Assembly (NCBI GenBank): GCA_902596775.1
Contig: CACJVE010000011.1
Coordinates: forward strand, 1-63,363
Source of the DNA: an uncultured SAR92 cluster bacterium
GTDB taxonomy: Bacteria; Pseudomonadota; Gammaproteobacteria; Pseudomonadales; Porticoccaceae
Direction: 5' to 3'
Length of the DNA: 63,363 nucleotides
The notes beneath the pieces are model-generated. The model was not told the origin of the DNA and did no database searches. It saw only the letters and a program-made list of their open reading frames with translations. Below, one piece after another: positions 37,604 through 47,185 of this stretch (within the stretch, counting starts at the first letter, position 1; each line of letters opens with the position of its first letter). The translations under genes were made by a program, and so were the position numbers.

Positions 37604-37942
37604 ATGCCGAAGATAAAGTTCTTGCCACATATCGAAATTTGTCCAGAGGGTGCTGAAATTGAAGCACATGCCGGTGAGTCAGTATGTCAGGCTGCTCTGC
37701 GAAATGGGTTGCATATTGAACATGCGTGTGAAATGTCATGTGCATGCACGACGTGCCATGTTCATGTTAGAAATGGGTATGAATCGCTCGATGAAGCTGA
37801 AGATCTTGAAGAAGACTATTTGGATAAAGCATGGGGTGTTGATCCAGACTCACGACTGAGTTGTCAGGTCATAGTTAAAGACCAAGATCTTACAATTGAA
37901 ATTCCAAAATACACCATAAATATGGTCTCTGAGAGGCACTAA
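37604..37942 (+). CDS. fdx: [2Fe-2S] ferredoxin of the isc system
   Basis: 112-residue adrenodoxin-type ferredoxin supplying electrons for cluster assembly. HACEMSCACTTCHVHV holds three of the four ligands (pattern C-x5-C-x2-C), and the fourth is in SRLSCQVIV. The ATG at 37604 directly follows the hscA stop at 37599. The acidic C-terminal half fits partner docking with IscS. Confidence 0.96.
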   Translation: MPKIKFLPHIEICPEGAEIEAHAGESVCQAALRNGLHIEHACEMSCACTTCHVHVRNGYESLDEAEDLEEDYLDKAWGVDPDSRLSCQVIVKDQDLTIEIPKYTINMVSERH

Positions 37943-37968
37943 TATTTTTAATTATAGGGTGAGCCGAT

Positions 37969-38166
37969 ATGTTGAAGTGGACTGATGTTAGTGAAATAGC
38001 AATTGAGTTATCTGAAGAATATCCAGACGAAAACCCAATACAGATTAATTTTGTGACTCTCCGTGATCGGGTAATGGATTTAAGTAACTTTTCTGATGAC
38101 CCGAACCGGTGCGGTGAGAAAATATTAGAGGCGATTCAGATGGCGTGGATTGAGGAATTAGATTAA
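37969..38166 (+). CDS. iscX: IscX (YfhJ) isc accessory protein
   Basis: 65-residue acidic protein beginning MLKWTDVSEIAIELSEEYPD and containing VTLRDRVMDL and a C-terminal AWIEE, the IscX pattern. It binds IscS and may regulate iron use. RBS-like AGGGTGAG precedes the ATG. It closes the isc operon before ndk. Confidence 0.95.
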   Translation: MLKWTDVSEIAIELSEEYPDENPIQINFVTLRDRVMDLSNFSDDPNRCGEKILEAIQMAWIEELD

Positions 38167-38241
38167 AACAATATTGTTAGCATGGCTTTTCAGTTGTACA
38201 CTTCCGCGCTTTTATACTTAAAACGTCTATGGAGACAGATT

Positions 38242-38667
38242 ATGGAGCAAACACTATCAATTATTAAACCAGATGCAGTTAAAAAAAATGTTATCGGGCA
38301 GATCTTATCTCGGTTCGAGACAGCTGGTTTAAAAATAGTTGCCTGTAAACTTAAGCAGCTAAGTAAAGATGAGGCAGAAGGATTTTATGCTGAGCATAAA
38401 GGGCGACCTTTTTTTAATGATCTCGTTGAATTTATGACTTCAGGACCCGTCTCGATACAAGTTCTAGAGGGTGCTAATGCGATAGCAGTTAACAGAAAAC
38501 TTATGGGAGCTACCAATCCGAAGGAAGCGGATAGTGGCACAATTAGGTCTGATTTTGCAGAATCTATTGATGCTAATGCTGTCCATGGGTCTGATTCTGA
38601 GATCTCTGCTAAAAGAGAGATTAGCTATTTTTTCTCCTCTGATGATGTTTGTTCTGAACGAGTCTAA
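38242..38667 (+). CDS. ndk: Nucleoside diphosphate kinase
   Basis: 141-residue NDP kinase. [18 protein letters not shown] at the start, and the phosphorylated histidine in [17 protein letters not shown] lies just before ATG 38242, which gives the family N-terminus; the in-frame ATG at 38182 adds 20 unrelated residues. The gene lies between isc and rlmN, as in Pseudomonas. Confidence 0.96.
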   Translation: MEQTLSIIKPDAVKKNVIGQILSRFETAGLKIVACKLKQLSKDEAEGFYAEHKGRPFFNDLVEFMTSGPVSIQVLEGANAIAVNRKLMGATNPKEADSGTIRSDFAESIDANAVHGSDSEISAKREISYFFSSDDVCSERV

Positions 38668-38717
38668 GGCGCACATATCCTGAGTTAAGTGAATTCTCAA
38701 AGGATAATCTTATCGAC

Positions 38718-39845
38718 ATGAAAAAAGTCAACTTAGCTGGATTAACTCTTACAAAACTTGAAGATTTTTTTAGTTCTCTAGGGCATAAAAAATTTCGAGC
38801 AGTTCAACTAATCAAGTGGATACATCAAGAGGGCGAGCTGGATTTTGCACGTATGACGAATTTATCCAAAGCTCTTCGGGAAGAGCTTGCTGATAATTGC
38901 GAAATAAGATTACCAGAAATAGTTACTTGCGAAGAATCCCAAGATGGTACAAAAAAATGGCTTGTTAGGGTAGAGGGCGGTAGTTGTATTGAAATGGTTT
39001 ATATCCCAGAAAGGGAAAGAGGAACTCTCTGTATTTCCTCACAAGTTGGATGTTCACTAGATTGCTCGTTCTGCGCTACAGGAAAACAGGGATTCCACAG
39101 AGATCTTACTTCTGCGGAAATAATTGGACAGTTATGGTTAGCTGCCGATTCTTTTAGTCAATTTTCAAGAAAAAGTGCTCGAAAAATTTCAAATGTAGTC
39201 ATGATGGGGATGGGAGAACCTTTGATGAATTTTGAAAATGTGGTCGATGCAATGACTTTAATGTTGGAAGATAATGCATATGGTTTATCCAAGCGTCGTG
39301 TTACCTTGAGCACCTCTGGAGTTGTGCCTCAACTTGACAAATTAGGTGATTTGATTGATGTCTCTCTCGCGATTTCGTTGCATGCAGCAAATGATGAGTT
39401 GAGAAACTCACTAGTTCCAATTAATAAAAAATATCCGATAGCAAAATTCATAAGTAGCGCGAAAAGCTATCTGGAAAAACTACCGGATAATCATCGCAAG
39501 GTGACAGTTGAATATACATTAATCAACAAGGTTAATGACAGAAGTCATCATGCGCACGAATTAGCCGCACTTCTAAGGGACTTACCATGCAAAATAAATT
39601 TAATTCCATTTAATGAATTTAATGGATCTAACTATAAGAAGGTGACAAAAACTGCTTTAAACCGTTTTCGGGACATTCTGATCGCAGATGGTTACACTGT
39701 GACAGTGAGGACGACAAGAGGCGATGATATTGCTGCTGCCTGTGGGCAGCTTGCTGGTGATGTAAACGACAGAACGAAACGCCAGAAAAGATTTAAGGAA
39801 AGTTTGCAAGAAGTTCAACCAGTAAAGCTACTGGAATCGGTTTAA
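38718..39845 (+). CDS. rlmN: Dual-specificity RNA methyltransferase RlmN
   Basis: 375-residue radical-SAM enzyme methylating C2 of A2503 in 23S rRNA and A37 in some tRNAs. The cluster motif is [10 protein letters not shown] (with the preceding Cys in QVGCSLDC), [17 protein letters not shown] binds SAM, and AAACGQLAG near the C-terminus carries the methyl-carrying cysteine. It is followed directly by ispG; pilF and rodZ, usually between them in relatives, are absent. Confidence 0.96.
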   Translation: MKKVNLAGLTLTKLEDFFSSLGHKKFRAVQLIKWIHQEGELDFARMTNLSKALREELADNCEIRLPEIVTCEESQDGTKKWLVRVEGGSCIEMVYIPERERGTLCISSQVGCSLDCSFCATGKQGFHRDLTSAEIIGQLWLAADSFSQFSRKSARKISNVVMMGMGEPLMNFENVVDAMTLMLEDNAYGLSKRRVTLSTSGVVPQLDKLGDLIDVSLAISLHAANDELRNSLVPINKKYPIAKFISSAKSYLEKLPDNHRKVTVEYTLINKVNDRSHHAHELAALLRDLPCKINLIPFNEFNGSNYKKVTKTALNRFRDILIADGYTVTVRTTRGDDIAAACGQLAGDVNDRTKRQKRFKESLQEVQPVKLLESV

Positions 39846-39899
39846 CTTTGGTTTACTTGATGACTAGTTTTAAATAATAAATATACTCAGAGGTTTACT

Positions 39900-41027
39900 T
39901 TGAATTTTCAACAGTCCCCGATAAAGCGTCGAGTATCGCGCCAAATAATGGTTGGGGATGTTCCTGTGGGTGGCGATGCGCCAATCTCGGTGCAAACAAT
40001 GACGAATACGCCGACTTCTGATGTAAAAAAAACAGTTGAGCAAATAGAGAGTGTTGAGCGTGCAGGAGCAGACATTGTCAGAGTTTCAGTTCCCTCTCTG
40101 GCAGAGGCAGAAGCATTTGGCGAGATAAAACGTCGAACCAAAATACCATTGGTAGCTGATATTCATTTTGATCACAAAATAGCACTCAGAGTAGCGGATC
40201 TAGGTGTTGATTGTCTTCGCATAAATCCAGGAAATATTAGCCGAGAGGAGCGTTTGCGTGAGGTTATAGCGAAAGCTAGAGACTTAAACATTCCTATCAG
40301 AATAGGCGTTAATGCGGGTTCTTTGGGAAGAGATTTGCTTCGCAAATATGGAGAGCCAAATGCTGAGGCTCTTGTAGAATCGGCAATGAGAAATGTCGAT
40401 AGGTTGGATAAATATGATTTTCAGAATTTCAAAGTAAGTGTTAAAGCATCTGAAGTATTTATGGCTGTCGACGCGTACAGAGATCTAGCAAAAAGAATCG
40501 ATCAACCTCTACATCTCGGAATTACTGAAGCGGGAGGTTTTCGATCGGGTACAGTTAAGTCTTCAATCGGTCTAGGAGCACTGCTTCTAGATGGAATAGG
40601 AGACACTATGCGTATATCACTTGCTGCAGATCCTGCTGAAGAAGTGAAGGTTGCCTGGGATATGCTGCGAAGCTTGAGGCTGAGAACAAGAGGAATAAAT
40701 TTTATAGCTTGTCCTAGTTGTTCACGTCAAAACTTTGACGTTATTTCCACGGTCAATGAATTAGAAAGAAGATTAGAGGATATAACCACACCTCTTGATG
40801 TCTCAATTATTGGTTGTATCGTAAATGGACCGGGAGAGGCGAAAATTTCAGACTTTGGATTGACTGGAGGTGCACCCTCGAATCTTATCTATTTAGATGG
40901 GGTTCCAGATCATAAAATTAGTCAAGAGGACTTAGTGGCTACACTCGAGCGTGAAATCCGACAAAAGGCTTTATCAAAAGAAAAACAATTGGCTTCTGTT
41001 GAAGCGCAAATAATAGCTAAAGGTTAG
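39900..41027 (+). CDS. ispG: 4-hydroxy-3-methylbut-2-enyl diphosphate synthase
   Basis: 375-residue [4Fe-4S] enzyme of the MEP isoprenoid pathway. [26 protein letters not shown] and LRINPGNI mark the barrel; the cluster cysteines are in [11 protein letters not shown] and CIVNGPGEA. Start is TTG at 39900 with AGAGG ahead. It lies in the conserved rlmN-ispG-hisS order with rodZ missing. Confidence 0.95.
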   Translation: MNFQQSPIKRRVSRQIMVGDVPVGGDAPISVQTMTNTPTSDVKKTVEQIESVERAGADIVRVSVPSLAEAEAFGEIKRRTKIPLVADIHFDHKIALRVADLGVDCLRINPGNISREERLREVIAKARDLNIPIRIGVNAGSLGRDLLRKYGEPNAEALVESAMRNVDRLDKYDFQNFKVSVKASEVFMAVDAYRDLAKRIDQPLHLGITEAGGFRSGTVKSSIGLGALLLDGIGDTMRISLAADPAEEVKVAWDMLRSLRLRTRGINFIACPSCSRQNFDVISTVNELERRLEDITTPLDVSIIGCIVNGPGEAKISDFGLTGGAPSNLIYLDGVPDHKISQEDLVATLEREIRQKALSKEKQLASVEAQIIAKG

Positions 41028-41040
41028 GCAAATAAATTAT

Positions 41041-42324
41041 ATGAAATTCCAATCTTTGAGGGGTATGTATGACTTAGTGCCTGATAATCTATCATCTTGG
41101 CAATTTGTAGAGAGCAAGATATTCGAGATGCTCGGTTCTTATGGCTATAAAGAGATCAGGTTCCCAATTGTTGAATATACCGACTTGTTTAAACGATCGG
41201 TTGGAGAGTCTACGGACATCGTAGAAAAGGAAATGTACAGTTTTGAAGATCGAAATGGTGATCTTATATCACTGCGTCCTGAGGGTACAGCTGGGTGCGT
41301 GAGGGCCTGTATTCAAAATGGTCTATTACATAATCAGACTCAACGGCTCTATTATTCTGGTCCAATGTTTCGAAGGGAGAGACCTCAGAAGGGCAGGCAA
41401 CGACAATTCTTTCAAATTGGTGTTGAAGCTTTTGGTTTTCCGGGACCTGATATTGATTTAGAGATGATATTTATGACGTCTGCAATGTTCAAAGCACTCG
41501 GTTTAAGTGATGTAGTAACTCTTAATATTAATACCATTGGGGCAGCAGATGACCGATCCAAGTACATAAACTCTCTTGTCAAATATCTGCAAAAACATGA
41601 GTCAGATCTTGATGAAGATAGCAAAAGAAGACTAAAGAAAAATCCACTCAGAATCTTGGATAGCAAGAACCCAGATATTCAAAGGGTTTTATCCAAAGCA
41701 CCTTTGATGATTGAGCAGTTAGGCAAAAATGCTCGTGACGAATTTGATCAGATATGTTCCACTCTGACAAAGAGGGGAATCAAATTTGTAATAAATCCAA
41801 AATTGGTGCGGGGTTTAGACTATTACTCGAAGATAGTCTTTGAATGGACAACTACTGAGCTTGGATCACAAGATGCCATTTGTGCGGGCGGTCGATACGA
41901 TGGTCTTGTTGAGCAATTAGGCGGGAAATTTTGTGAAGGTGTTGGATTTGCGATTGGTCTGGAGAGAACTGTTCTATTGGCTGAAAAGCTTGAGATAGTT
42001 CCTGAAAATTTTTTTATTAATAGCGATGTTTTTGTTGTTTGTGATGAGAGTGTATGGTCACATGGAATCCTGGTTTTAGAAGAATTGCGATCTAAGTGTC
42101 CCGGATTAAGAATAACTTTTAACTGTGGTGGGGGAAGTTTAAAATCACAGATGAAGAAAGCTGACAGAAGTGGATCACGAGTGGCATTGATAGTTGGAGA
42201 TGACGAGATGCTTAGTAATTCTGTTAGTTTGAAATACTTAAGGGAAAATAAAGAGCAAGAGTTGGTAGATGTAAAAGTATTACCCGGCATACTTGACTCA
42301 ATTTTTAGTATTGGAGGGGATTAA
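41041..42324 (+). CDS. hisS: Histidyl-tRNA synthetase
   Basis: 427-residue class II synthetase. Motif 1 region FPIVEYTDLFKRSVGE, motif 2 with YYSGPMFRRERPQKGRQRQFFQ, the histidine loops RGLDYYSKIVFEW and AGGRYDGLV, and motif 3 GVGFAIGLERTVLL are all present (landmarks given within longer runs). The C-terminal anticodon-binding domain is complete. ispG lies 13 bp upstream and yfgM starts right at its stop. Confidence 0.96.
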   Translation: MKFQSLRGMYDLVPDNLSSWQFVESKIFEMLGSYGYKEIRFPIVEYTDLFKRSVGESTDIVEKEMYSFEDRNGDLISLRPEGTAGCVRACIQNGLLHNQTQRLYYSGPMFRRERPQKGRQRQFFQIGVEAFGFPGPDIDLEMIFMTSAMFKALGLSDVVTLNINTIGAADDRSKYINSLVKYLQKHESDLDEDSKRRLKKNPLRILDSKNPDIQRVLSKAPLMIEQLGKNARDEFDQICSTLTKRGIKFVINPKLVRGLDYYSKIVFEWTTTELGSQDAICAGGRYDGLVEQLGGKFCEGVGFAIGLERTVLLAEKLEIVPENFFINSDVFVVCDESVWSHGILVLEELRSKCPGLRITFNCGGGSLKSQMKKADRSGSRVALIVGDDEMLSNSVSLKYLRENKEQELVDVKVLPGILDSIFSIGGD

Positions 42325-43050
42325 TTGGTGAGTCAACGAACTGAAGAAGAGAATATTGAAGCATTCAAAACCTGGTGGAAAGAGAACGGCTTAAAAGTTG
42401 TCGCTGGAATTGTGTTGCTTGTTGGAGGATATATAAGTTGGGACTTATATGAAGGCAAGATCAAGTCTGAAGCTGAAGCCGCATCTGAGATATGGCAGAG
42501 TATTACGGATAGTCTTTCAGAGGAAACTGGTAATAAATTGACTCAAGAGAATCAAGCAACGATTCAGAAAAATGCAGAATTATTAAAGAAAGACTTTCCT
42601 GATACATCCTATGCTCATTTTGCAGCAGCTTTGAAAGCAAGATTGGCAGTCGAGAATGATGAGGTTGATCAGGCCATTACAGAGCTGACCTGGTCCTTGG
42701 ATAATGATGTAGACGATTCTTTGAAGTCTATATTGAATCTTCGATTGGCTAGGTTAGTGGCAACAAAAGGTGATTACGAAGAGTCTCTTGAAGTATTGCG
42801 TAACACAGATCCTGGCTCTCTAAAGGCTGCATATGAGGAGGCGAAAGGAGACATTTATATGATTCTTGATAGGAAAGAGGAAGCGTATACCGCCTATAAT
42901 TCTGCGATTCTTTTCAATAAGTCATCAGATCAGCTCATCAATAACGTGCTTCAATTGAAATTGTCTCAAGTCAATCCTCCTGAAATAATAGTTGACCAAG
43001 TTGATGAGGTTAATGATATTGAATCTGAAACGGAAATTGAGAGTCTTTAA
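42325..43050 (+). CDS. yfgM: YfgM family ancillary SecYEG translocon protein
   Basis: 241 residues: a cytoplasmic N-terminus (EEENIEAFKTWWKENG), one membrane segment (about 25-43) and a periplasmic TPR-like domain with an acidic tail. YfgM binds PpiD and the SecYEG translocon and helps periplasmic chaperone traffic. TTG 42325 or GTG 42328 is the start; GGAGGGG at 42313-42319 inside the hisS end is a strong ribosome site. The stop overlaps the bamB ATG (TAATG). Confidence 0.9.
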   Translation: MVSQRTEEENIEAFKTWWKENGLKVVAGIVLLVGGYISWDLYEGKIKSEAEAASEIWQSITDSLSEETGNKLTQENQATIQKNAELLKKDFPDTSYAHFAAALKARLAVENDEVDQAITELTWSLDNDVDDSLKSILNLRLARLVATKGDYEESLEVLRNTDPGSLKAAYEEAKGDIYMILDRKEEAYTAYNSAILFNKSSDQLINNVLQLKLSQVNPPEIIVDQVDEVNDIESETEIESL

Positions 43051-44192
43051 TGAATAAAATTTTATTATTTCTTCTCCCGCTTATTATCTCAGGATGTAGT
43101 TTCTTCGGAAAGGAAGACGATCCAACCATTACTCCCGCAATCTTAGAGGACATTGTGGCAGAAGTTGAATTAAAGCGCTTATGGACTGCTAAAGTTGGGG
43201 TAAAGACAGAAGATTATTTAATTACCCTTCGACCTTTTGTTAGCAGAGAAAGGCTTATAACAGCAGATTATGAGGGAAAAATAATTAGCCTAAATCCAGA
43301 AACCGGCAAGCAAATCTGGGATATAAATTTGGAGACAAGTCTCTCTGGAGGTGTTGGATATGGATTTGGCAAGGTGTATGTGGCTAACTTAGAAGGCAAG
43401 GTTTTTGCAATAGACGCAGATAATGGAGATTTAATTTGGTCTTCAAATGTAAGTTCAGAGGTGCTTTCTCGTCCAAGTTCAAATGGAAAGGTAGTAATTG
43501 TCAACTCTATAGATAACCAAATGACAGCACTAGATGTGTCAGATGGTAGCTTGGTTTGGAAGCATGATGATGACGCACCCATTCTCAGTGTAAGAGGAGT
43601 CAGCGATGCGATCGTTACTGACAATATGGTTATCTCGGGATTTGATTCAGGGAAGTTAATAGCATTTAATTCTTCTAATGGTTCGATCAGTTGGGAAACC
43701 CGGGTAGCTCTTCCAAAAGGACGAACTGAGCTTGAGCGAATGGTTGATATTGATGGAGCTCCTATTCTTGTTGGGGATGTTATTTATGTCGTATCTTATC
43801 AAGGAAAAGTGGCAGCTTACTCAAGAGGAACAGGAAGTAGTCTTTGGTTCCAAGACGCATCCTCTCATAAATCCCCAGCACATCACAAAAATCAGGTGTT
43901 TATAACGGATGAGGATGATTCTGTAATAGCGTTAAACTCCGGTAATGGGCGGATCGAGTGGTCTAATGATGACTTGTTTTTGAGGAAGCTAACAGGTCCT
44001 ACAATTGTATCAAACTATGTTGCAGTCGCTGATTTTGAGGGGTATGTTCATTTACTTGATTCAACTGATGGAAGTTTTAAAGGTAGGATAAAAGTTGATC
44101 GAGGAGGTATTAGTGCTCCGCTATCTAGTTATAAAGATATTCTATATATTCATTCAGACAAGGGACTTCTCAGCGCGTATGAGATTCAATAG
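43050..44192 (+). CDS. bamB: Outer-membrane assembly lipoprotein BamB
   Basis: 380 residues with a lipoprotein signal ending in IISGC (Cys16). The rest is an eight-bladed PQQ-type propeller, with repeats such as NPETGKQIWDI, DADNGDLIWSS, DVSDGSLVWKH and NSGNGRIEWS. BamB is a BAM-complex subunit that helps insert outer-membrane proteins. It overlaps yfgM and precedes der, the conserved order. Confidence 0.95.
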   Translation: MNKILLFLLPLIISGCSFFGKEDDPTITPAILEDIVAEVELKRLWTAKVGVKTEDYLITLRPFVSRERLITADYEGKIISLNPETGKQIWDINLETSLSGGVGYGFGKVYVANLEGKVFAIDADNGDLIWSSNVSSEVLSRPSSNGKVVIVNSIDNQMTALDVSDGSLVWKHDDDAPILSVRGVSDAIVTDNMVISGFDSGKLIAFNSSNGSISWETRVALPKGRTELERMVDIDGAPILVGDVIYVVSYQGKVAAYSRGTGSSLWFQDASSHKSPAHHKNQVFITDEDDSVIALNSGNGRIEWSNDDLFLRKLTGPTIVSNYVAVADFEGYVHLLDSTDGSFKGRIKVDRGGISAPLSSYKDILYIHSDKGLLSAYEIQ

Positions 44193-44248
44193 CGCAATTC
44201 TTGAGGCGATTTAGTAAACTATCCCTTTAAATTTTCTGTATTCTTAGA

Positions 44249-45652
44249 ATGATCCCAGTTATTGCCTTGGTTGGAAGACCCAATGTCGGTAAATCCACCC
44301 TATTTAATCGCTTAACAAAATCTCGAGATGCTCTTGTTGCTGATCTTTCTGGGTTAACAAGAGATAGAAAATATGGTGATGGAACTCTTCATGGAAGAAA
44401 ATTTGTTGTCATTGATACTGGCGGACTCACTGGTATCGATGAGGGAATAGAGGCAGAGACTGAAGAGCAATCATTAATAGCATTGGCAGAAGCAGATTTA
44501 GTTCTTTTTCTCGTGGATTCCAAGACAGGCTTATTGCCTCCTGATCTGGCAATCGTTGAAAGTTTACGACGTAAGGGATCTAAGTTCTTCGTTGTTGCAA
44601 ATAAAGTCGATGGACTGGATCCAGAGATTGCTATAGCTGACTTCTATCAAGTAGGTACCTCTGAGATATTTGCAATATCAGCAAGTCATGGAAGAGGGAT
44701 AAAATCACTAATGGAGAGTGCTCTTAATCTGTTTCCAAAAGATAATGATGACGAAAGTGACGCATCAGATCGGACGAAAATATGCTTTGCTGGGCGCCCA
44801 AATGTTGGTAAGTAAACAATTGTGAACAGTCTATTCAAAGAGGATCGAGTAGTTGTTTTTGATCAACCGGGCACCACACGAGATAGCATCTATATTGATT
44901 TCGAAAGAGGCGCAAGAAAATATACTTTGATTGATACTGCAGGAATTAGAAAGAGAAAGAATATTAAGCTGGCAGTTGAAAAATTTTCTATAGTAAAAAC
45001 TTTGCAAGCGATCAATGATGCGCACGTGGTTATATGTGTGATGGATTGCATGGAGGGTATTGTAGATCAAGATTTACACTTACTTGGGAAAGTCTTAGAG
45101 GCGGGTCGGTGCCTTGTCATTGCTTTGAATAAAGCTGATAGGCTTTCAAGGGAGGAGCGCGAATATGTTAAAAATGAGATAAAAAGAAGATTAAAATTTG
45201 TTGGTTATGCTGACATACATTTTGTGTCTGGTTTGAAAGGCACTGGCATTAAAAAATTGTTGAATTCTGTTGATAGGGCTTACAAAGCTGCAACAACTGC
45301 CTTTCCAACCTCGAAGCTAACTTATATTCTAGAGGGTGCTATAGAGGATCATCAACCACCTTTAGCAAAAGGACGAAGAATCAAGCTTAGGTTTGCACAC
45401 AGTGGCGGCCATAATCCTCCTATTATTGTCATACATGGGAATCAAACGGATGCAGTTCCAGCACATTACACAAAATATTTAGAGGGTGTTTTTAGACGAG
45501 AATTAGGCCTCCATGGGACACCTATAAAAATTGGTTACAAATCTAGCATTAACCCCTACGCTGCCAAGTCAGGAGAAAGAAAAAAGAAATCATTGAAAAA
45601 AGATGTAAGAGTCTCTAAATCTGTGTCTAAAAAAAATAAGGTACCTTCTTAG
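44249..45652 (+). CDS. der: Ribosome-assembly GTPase Der, interrupted by an in-frame TAA
   Basis: Two GTPase domains plus a KH-like end. The first domain starts VALVGRPNVGKSTLFNRL and has GLTRDRKYG, DTGGL and VANKVD. The second begins FAGRPNVGK and is then cut by TAA at 44813-44815, exactly where its P-loop serine codon (probably TCA) should be; the frame continues with TIVNSLF, DQPGTTRDS, DTAGIRKR and ALNKAD to 45652. Read through, the protein would have 467 residues, normal for Der. Der is essential in E. coli, so a sequence error is the simplest reading. Its final stop overlaps the xseA stop on the other strand. Confidence 0.9.
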
Positions 45653-47010
45653 TTTTTTCTGAGTTTCTTTTCATCGTCAAGAACTCGCAATTGTATTGAT
45701 CCATCACTCATTCTAGCCGAAAGTGTCTCTGCTGGGACTGTCATTTTAACGCTAGTGATAACTTGTTTATTCTTGTTTTGTAAAATCGAATAACCTCTTT
45801 CTAAAATGCTGCCTGGATTCATAGCGTCTGCGACTTTGGTTAAGTTTGATAGGATTTTTGTTTTTTCAAGAATACGTAAATTTAAACATATTGTTGCTTT
45901 ATCAATCGCTGCCCTTATTTTTGAACTCATTATTTCTAGATTCTTTTTAGGATTATTTTTTTTGATGCGATCGAATTTACTCTCAAAAAGATACTTCTTG
46001 TTTATCATCAAGTTTGTAAAGCTTCTGTTTAGTCTTATCTCTATTTGGTCGAGATATTGTTGCTTATCTTGGAGTTGTCTTCGTGGATCTGCTAAAAGCC
46101 GCTTCTTGTTTGCAATTTTTTCATGTATTTCAGCAAAATAACGTCTAATAGCAAATAAAAGCTGTTGCTTGTTCGCTAATATCACTCTATTTAAATCGCT
46201 TTGATCTCTTGTGATTATCTCGGCTGCCGCCGATGGTGTTGGCGCTCTTAAGTCACTTACAAAATCAGCAATAGTGAAGTCAATTTCATGACCCACCGCA
46301 CTTATAATTGGAAGTTTGCTTTTAAATATTTCTCTTGCCACCTGCTCATCGTTAAAAGACCAAAGATCCTCTATCGATCCTCCTCCGCGACTTATTATCA
46401 AAACATCACAGTAATTTTGAAGATTCGCAAGGATTATATTATCTTTGATTTGCGCGGCCGCTTCACTTCCCTGAACCAAACATGGATAAATTAACACTTT
46501 GGTTAACGGAAATCTTCTGTTCATTATGGATAGGATATCTCTCACTGCCGCACCTGTTGGCGACGTTATTATGCCAACAGTGTTGCAGTTTTGAGGAATC
46601 TTTTTTTTGAATTTTGTATCGAATAGTGCCTCGTCGTTTAATTTTTTTTTCAGTTGTTCAAATTTTCTTTGCAAATCGCCTAAACCGGCCTCTTGCATAG
46701 AGTTGATAACAACTTGAAATTCACCTCTGGCCTCATAAATTCCTGGATTGCAGTTTAGTAGGACAAGTTTGCCATCACTCGGCTTAAATTTAACTTTTGA
46801 ATTATTATTTTTAAACATGGCACATCTCACTTGAGCATTGTTATCTTTAATTGTCAGATACCAGTGACCAGAGTTGGGGCATGAAAAATTTGAAATCTCA
46901 CCCTCAATCCAGACGGAGCCGAGATTTGTCTCTATTAAATTACGCACTAAGCGATTCAATTCACTTACAGATAGTATTTTCCGAGGTTCATCAAATGGAG
47001 TTGAATTCAT
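45649..47010 (-). CDS. xseA: Exodeoxyribonuclease VII large subunit
   Basis: 453 residues. The N-terminal OB-fold (about 10-100, with WIEGEISNFSCPNSGHWYLT) binds single-stranded DNA. The catalytic domain follows, with GIITSPTGAAVRDIL, ISRGGGSIEDLWSFND and SAVGHEIDFTIADFVSDLRAPTPSAAAE (landmark GHEIDFTI), then a coiled-coil domain (about 280-400). It degrades single-stranded DNA with XseB, which is not in the window. It diverges from guaB as in E. coli. Confidence 0.95.
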   Translation of the reverse strand: MNSTPFDEPRKILSVSELNRLVRNLIETNLGSVWIEGEISNFSCPNSGHWYLTIKDNNAQVRCAMFKNNNSKVKFKPSDGKLVLLNCNPGIYEARGEFQVVINSMQEAGLGDLQRKFEQLKKKLNDEALFDTKFKKKIPQNCNTVGIITSPTGAAVRDILSIMNRRFPLTKVLIYPCLVQGSEAAAQIKDNIILANLQNYCDVLIISRGGGSIEDLWSFNDEQVAREIFKSKLPIISAVGHEIDFTIADFVSDLRAPTPSAAAEIITRDQSDLNRVILANKQQLLFAIRRYFAEIHEKIANKKRLLADPRRQLQDKQQYLDQIEIRLNRSFTNLMINKKYLFESKFDRIKKNNPKKNLEIMSSKIRAAIDKATICLNLRILEKTKILSNLTKVADAMNPGSILERGYSILQNKNKQVITSVKMTVPAETLSARMSDGSIQLRVLDDEKKLRKN

Positions 47011-47100
47011 CTTGGTATTTTAGGTGAATAAAGAGTTTAAGGTAATAGTGTATTCCAAGATTTTCTAAAATGTTTCTAGAGTAGTTTTATAAATAAAGAT

Positions 47101-47129
47101 TTACCTTCGCTTGTTTGGTGATTTATAAT
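47101..47129 (+). promoter_or_regulatory. Possible guaB promoter
   Basis: A consensus TATAAT at 47124-47129 lies 57 bp before the guaB ATG, with a weak TTACCT at 47101-47106 at 17-bp spacing. The region between xseA and guaB is the natural site for the guaBA promoter. Sequence match only. Confidence 0.33.
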
Positions 47130-47185
47130 TAAGTGCTACCTTAAAACTTTTACAAAAGTCACAGATCTAGAGGTCAGCACTTCAT

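Noticed and set aside
44813-44815. TAA in der as evidence for a changed genetic code or recoding
   Set aside because: TAA is used as the normal stop in many genes of the window, and no recoding signal is visible; a point error or mutation is simpler.
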